Under the pieces are notes generated by a model that searched no databases, was not told where the DNA came from, and worked only from the letters and a program-made list of their open reading frames with translations. Of a stretch of DNA of 5,683 nucleotides, positions 4,530 through 5,683 are shown piece by piece. Source of the DNA: Thermoplasmata archaeon (GTDB lineage: Archaea > Thermoplasmatota > Thermoplasmata > SG8-5 > JAGLSY01); contig JAGLSY010000298.1 of assembly GCA_023135545.1 (NCBI GenBank), positions 1 through 5,683 on the forward strand, read 5' to 3'. Numbering within the stretch: position 1 is the stretch's first letter; the number at the start of each line of letters is the position of its first letter. Position numbers and translations under genes: made by a program.

Positions 4530-5683
4530 ATGAAAGTTAAAATGCTCGGAGGAGCCAGCGAGGTCGGCAGTTTCTCTATCCTAATCGAGGAAGAGGATAT
4601 CAAAATGATCTTTGACAGCGGGCTGACACCTTCGAAACCACCCAAATATCCACTGAAATCACCGCCCATAGACCTGGCCTTTCTCAGCCATGCGCACATA
4701 GACCATTCAGGGATGATACCATGGCTCACCATGGAGTACGGGAATGATGTTATCGCGACCGAGCCCACCATAAAGGTCGGCTCGATGCTCCTCGAGGACA
4801 CGGTCAAGGTTTCTGCGTCGGAGGGGTATCCAGTCCCCTACGAGAAGAGGGATGTCAAGGCATTGAAAAGGCATTTCCAGACGGCCACTTTCGGGGATGT
4901 TATCGAGATTGGTGGGGTGGAGGTGGAACTTCATTCCGCGGGTCATATCCCGGGAGCTACAATGTTCGAGACCAGGGGAAGCAAGAGTGTTCTGATAACA
5001 GCCGATATAAACACGCTGGACACCCGGCTTGTCAACAAGGCGGAGCCTACGAAATGCGATACTCTTATCATGGAAAGCACCTATGCCGGACGAAACCACC
5101 CGCCAAGGGCCGAAACGGAAAGGGAATTCATAGACAAGATAGAAGATGTGATTGCCAGGGGCGGGAACGTCATTGTTCCTTCTTTTGCTGTGGGCAGGTC
5201 TCAGGAGATTTTATTGATTCTCATGAACGCGGGTTTCGAGGTCTGGCTGGACGGAATGGGCAAGGCGGTCAATCAGGAATTCCTGCCCCTTGAAAAATAC
5301 CTGAGGTCGGTGGTTGACCTGAGACGGGCCATGGACCAGACACGGGTTGTCAGGCACCGGGACGAGAGAAAAAAGGCCCTGAAGGGCGAGGTTATCGTAA
5401 CCACCAGCGGCATGCTGGACGGCGGGCCGGTACTCGAGTACCTCCGGGTTCTGAAGGATGACAAGAACAGTGCCGTGCTTCTAACCGGATTTCAGGTGGA
5501 GAATACCAACGGCCGCTCGCTTCTAGAGAATGGAACCATCAACCTCCAAGGCAATGAGACACAGATAGATTGTGAAATAGGATTCTTTGACTTTTCGGCA
5601 CATGCGGACCATGACGAGCTGGTGAAGTTCGCCAACGCCTGTGACCCGGAGAAGGTAATACTTGCCCACGGGGATGAAAGGGA
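4530..5683 (+). CDS. beta-CASP metallo-beta-lactamase ribonuclease (aCPSF2-like), 3' end outside window
   Basis: The frame is open for 384 codons to the window edge with no stop. It starts directly with the metallo-beta-lactamase fold (MKVKMLGGASEVG), so it is not the KH-domain aCPSF1 type. Metal ligands are all present: HAHIDH (His54, His56, Asp58, His59), SAGHIPGA (His139), TADIN (Asp159) and His380 in LAHGDE. beta-CASP motifs follow: motif A MESTYA (Glu182), VPSFAVGRSQE (about 211-221), TTSGMLDGG, motif B FSAHAD (His358) and motif C at His380. The family comprises zinc-dependent endo- and 5'-exoribonucleases of mRNA 3'-end formation and decay. About 30-40 C-terminal residues, including the part used for dimerisation in archaeal members, should lie past the edge, judged by a usual length near 420. 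aRNase J is the main alternative, but those usually begin with a GEIG-type motif. Confidence 0.9.
   Translation, partial: MKVKMLGGASEVGSFSILIEEEDIKMIFDSGLTPSKPPKYPLKSPPIDLAFLSHAHIDHSGMIPWLTMEYGNDVIATEPTIKVGSMLLEDTVKVSASEGYPVPYEKRDVKALKRHFQTATFGDVIEIGGVEVELHSAGHIPGATMFETRGSKSVLITADINTLDTRLVNKAEPTKCDTLIMESTYAGRNHPPRAETEREFIDKIEDVIARGGNVIVPSFAVGRSQEILLILMNAGFEVWLDGMGKAVNQEFLPLEKYLRSVVDLRRAMDQTRVVRHRDERKKALKGEVIVTTSGMLDGGPVLEYLRVLKDDKNSAVLLTGFQVENTNGRSLLENGTINLQGNETQIDCEIGFFDFSAHADHDELVKFANACDPEKVILAHGDER

Noticed and set aside
4400..4560. Shared words CGGAGGAGCC and GAGCCAGCG at 4400-4416 and 4547-4560
   Set aside because: The second copy is within conserved coding sequence (GGASEV of the ribonuclease), the words are short and in different order, so chance in G-rich sequence is the simpler explanation.

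Overview
The window looks archaeal. A stand-alone Bud32-type kinase of the KEOPS complex, a beta-CASP ribonuclease that resembles archaeal aCPSF2, AT-rich TATA-like boxes about 28 nt upstream of two start codons (a leaderless-transcript layout) and tightly overlapped genes all point the same way. The lineage cannot be fixed from the sequence alone. The style of the beta-CASP and PF06695-type proteins makes me favour a euryarchaeal or Thermoplasmatota-like genome, held loosely.

From right to left, five genes lie nearly end to end on the minus strand. A PaaK-type phenylacetate-CoA ligase (about 4290/4323 to 2995) abuts a two-CBS-domain protein (2994-2518) with no spacer. After 48 nt that hold a TATA-like box comes a tight block: Bud32 kinase (2469-1855), RdgB/HAM1 XTP/dITP diphosphatase (1858-1286) and a PF06695-like small membrane protein (1289-570). 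Both junctions in this block are 4-nt ATGA overlaps, so it is almost certainly one translationally coupled operon. After a 112-nt spacer with its own TATA-like box and a hairpin/dyad, a small cysteine-free protein (457-5) ends in a segment like the glycyl-radical tail of the anaerobic ribonucleotide reductase NrdD. On the plus strand, diverging from the ligase across 206 nt, a beta-CASP metallo-beta-lactamase ribonuclease starts at 4530 and runs off the right edge.

Most of the genes are core or metabolic: tRNA t6A modification (Bud32), nucleotide-pool cleansing (HAM1), acyl-CoA activation (PaaK with a possible adenosyl-ligand-sensing CBS partner) and RNA processing or decay (beta-CASP). The least conventional item is the small NrdD-tail-like protein. 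It invites comparison with the PFL spare part YfiD/GrcA, but it lacks the zinc cysteines of classical NrdD, so its function is open. No rRNA, tRNA, CRISPR array, insertion sequence or integration site is visible.
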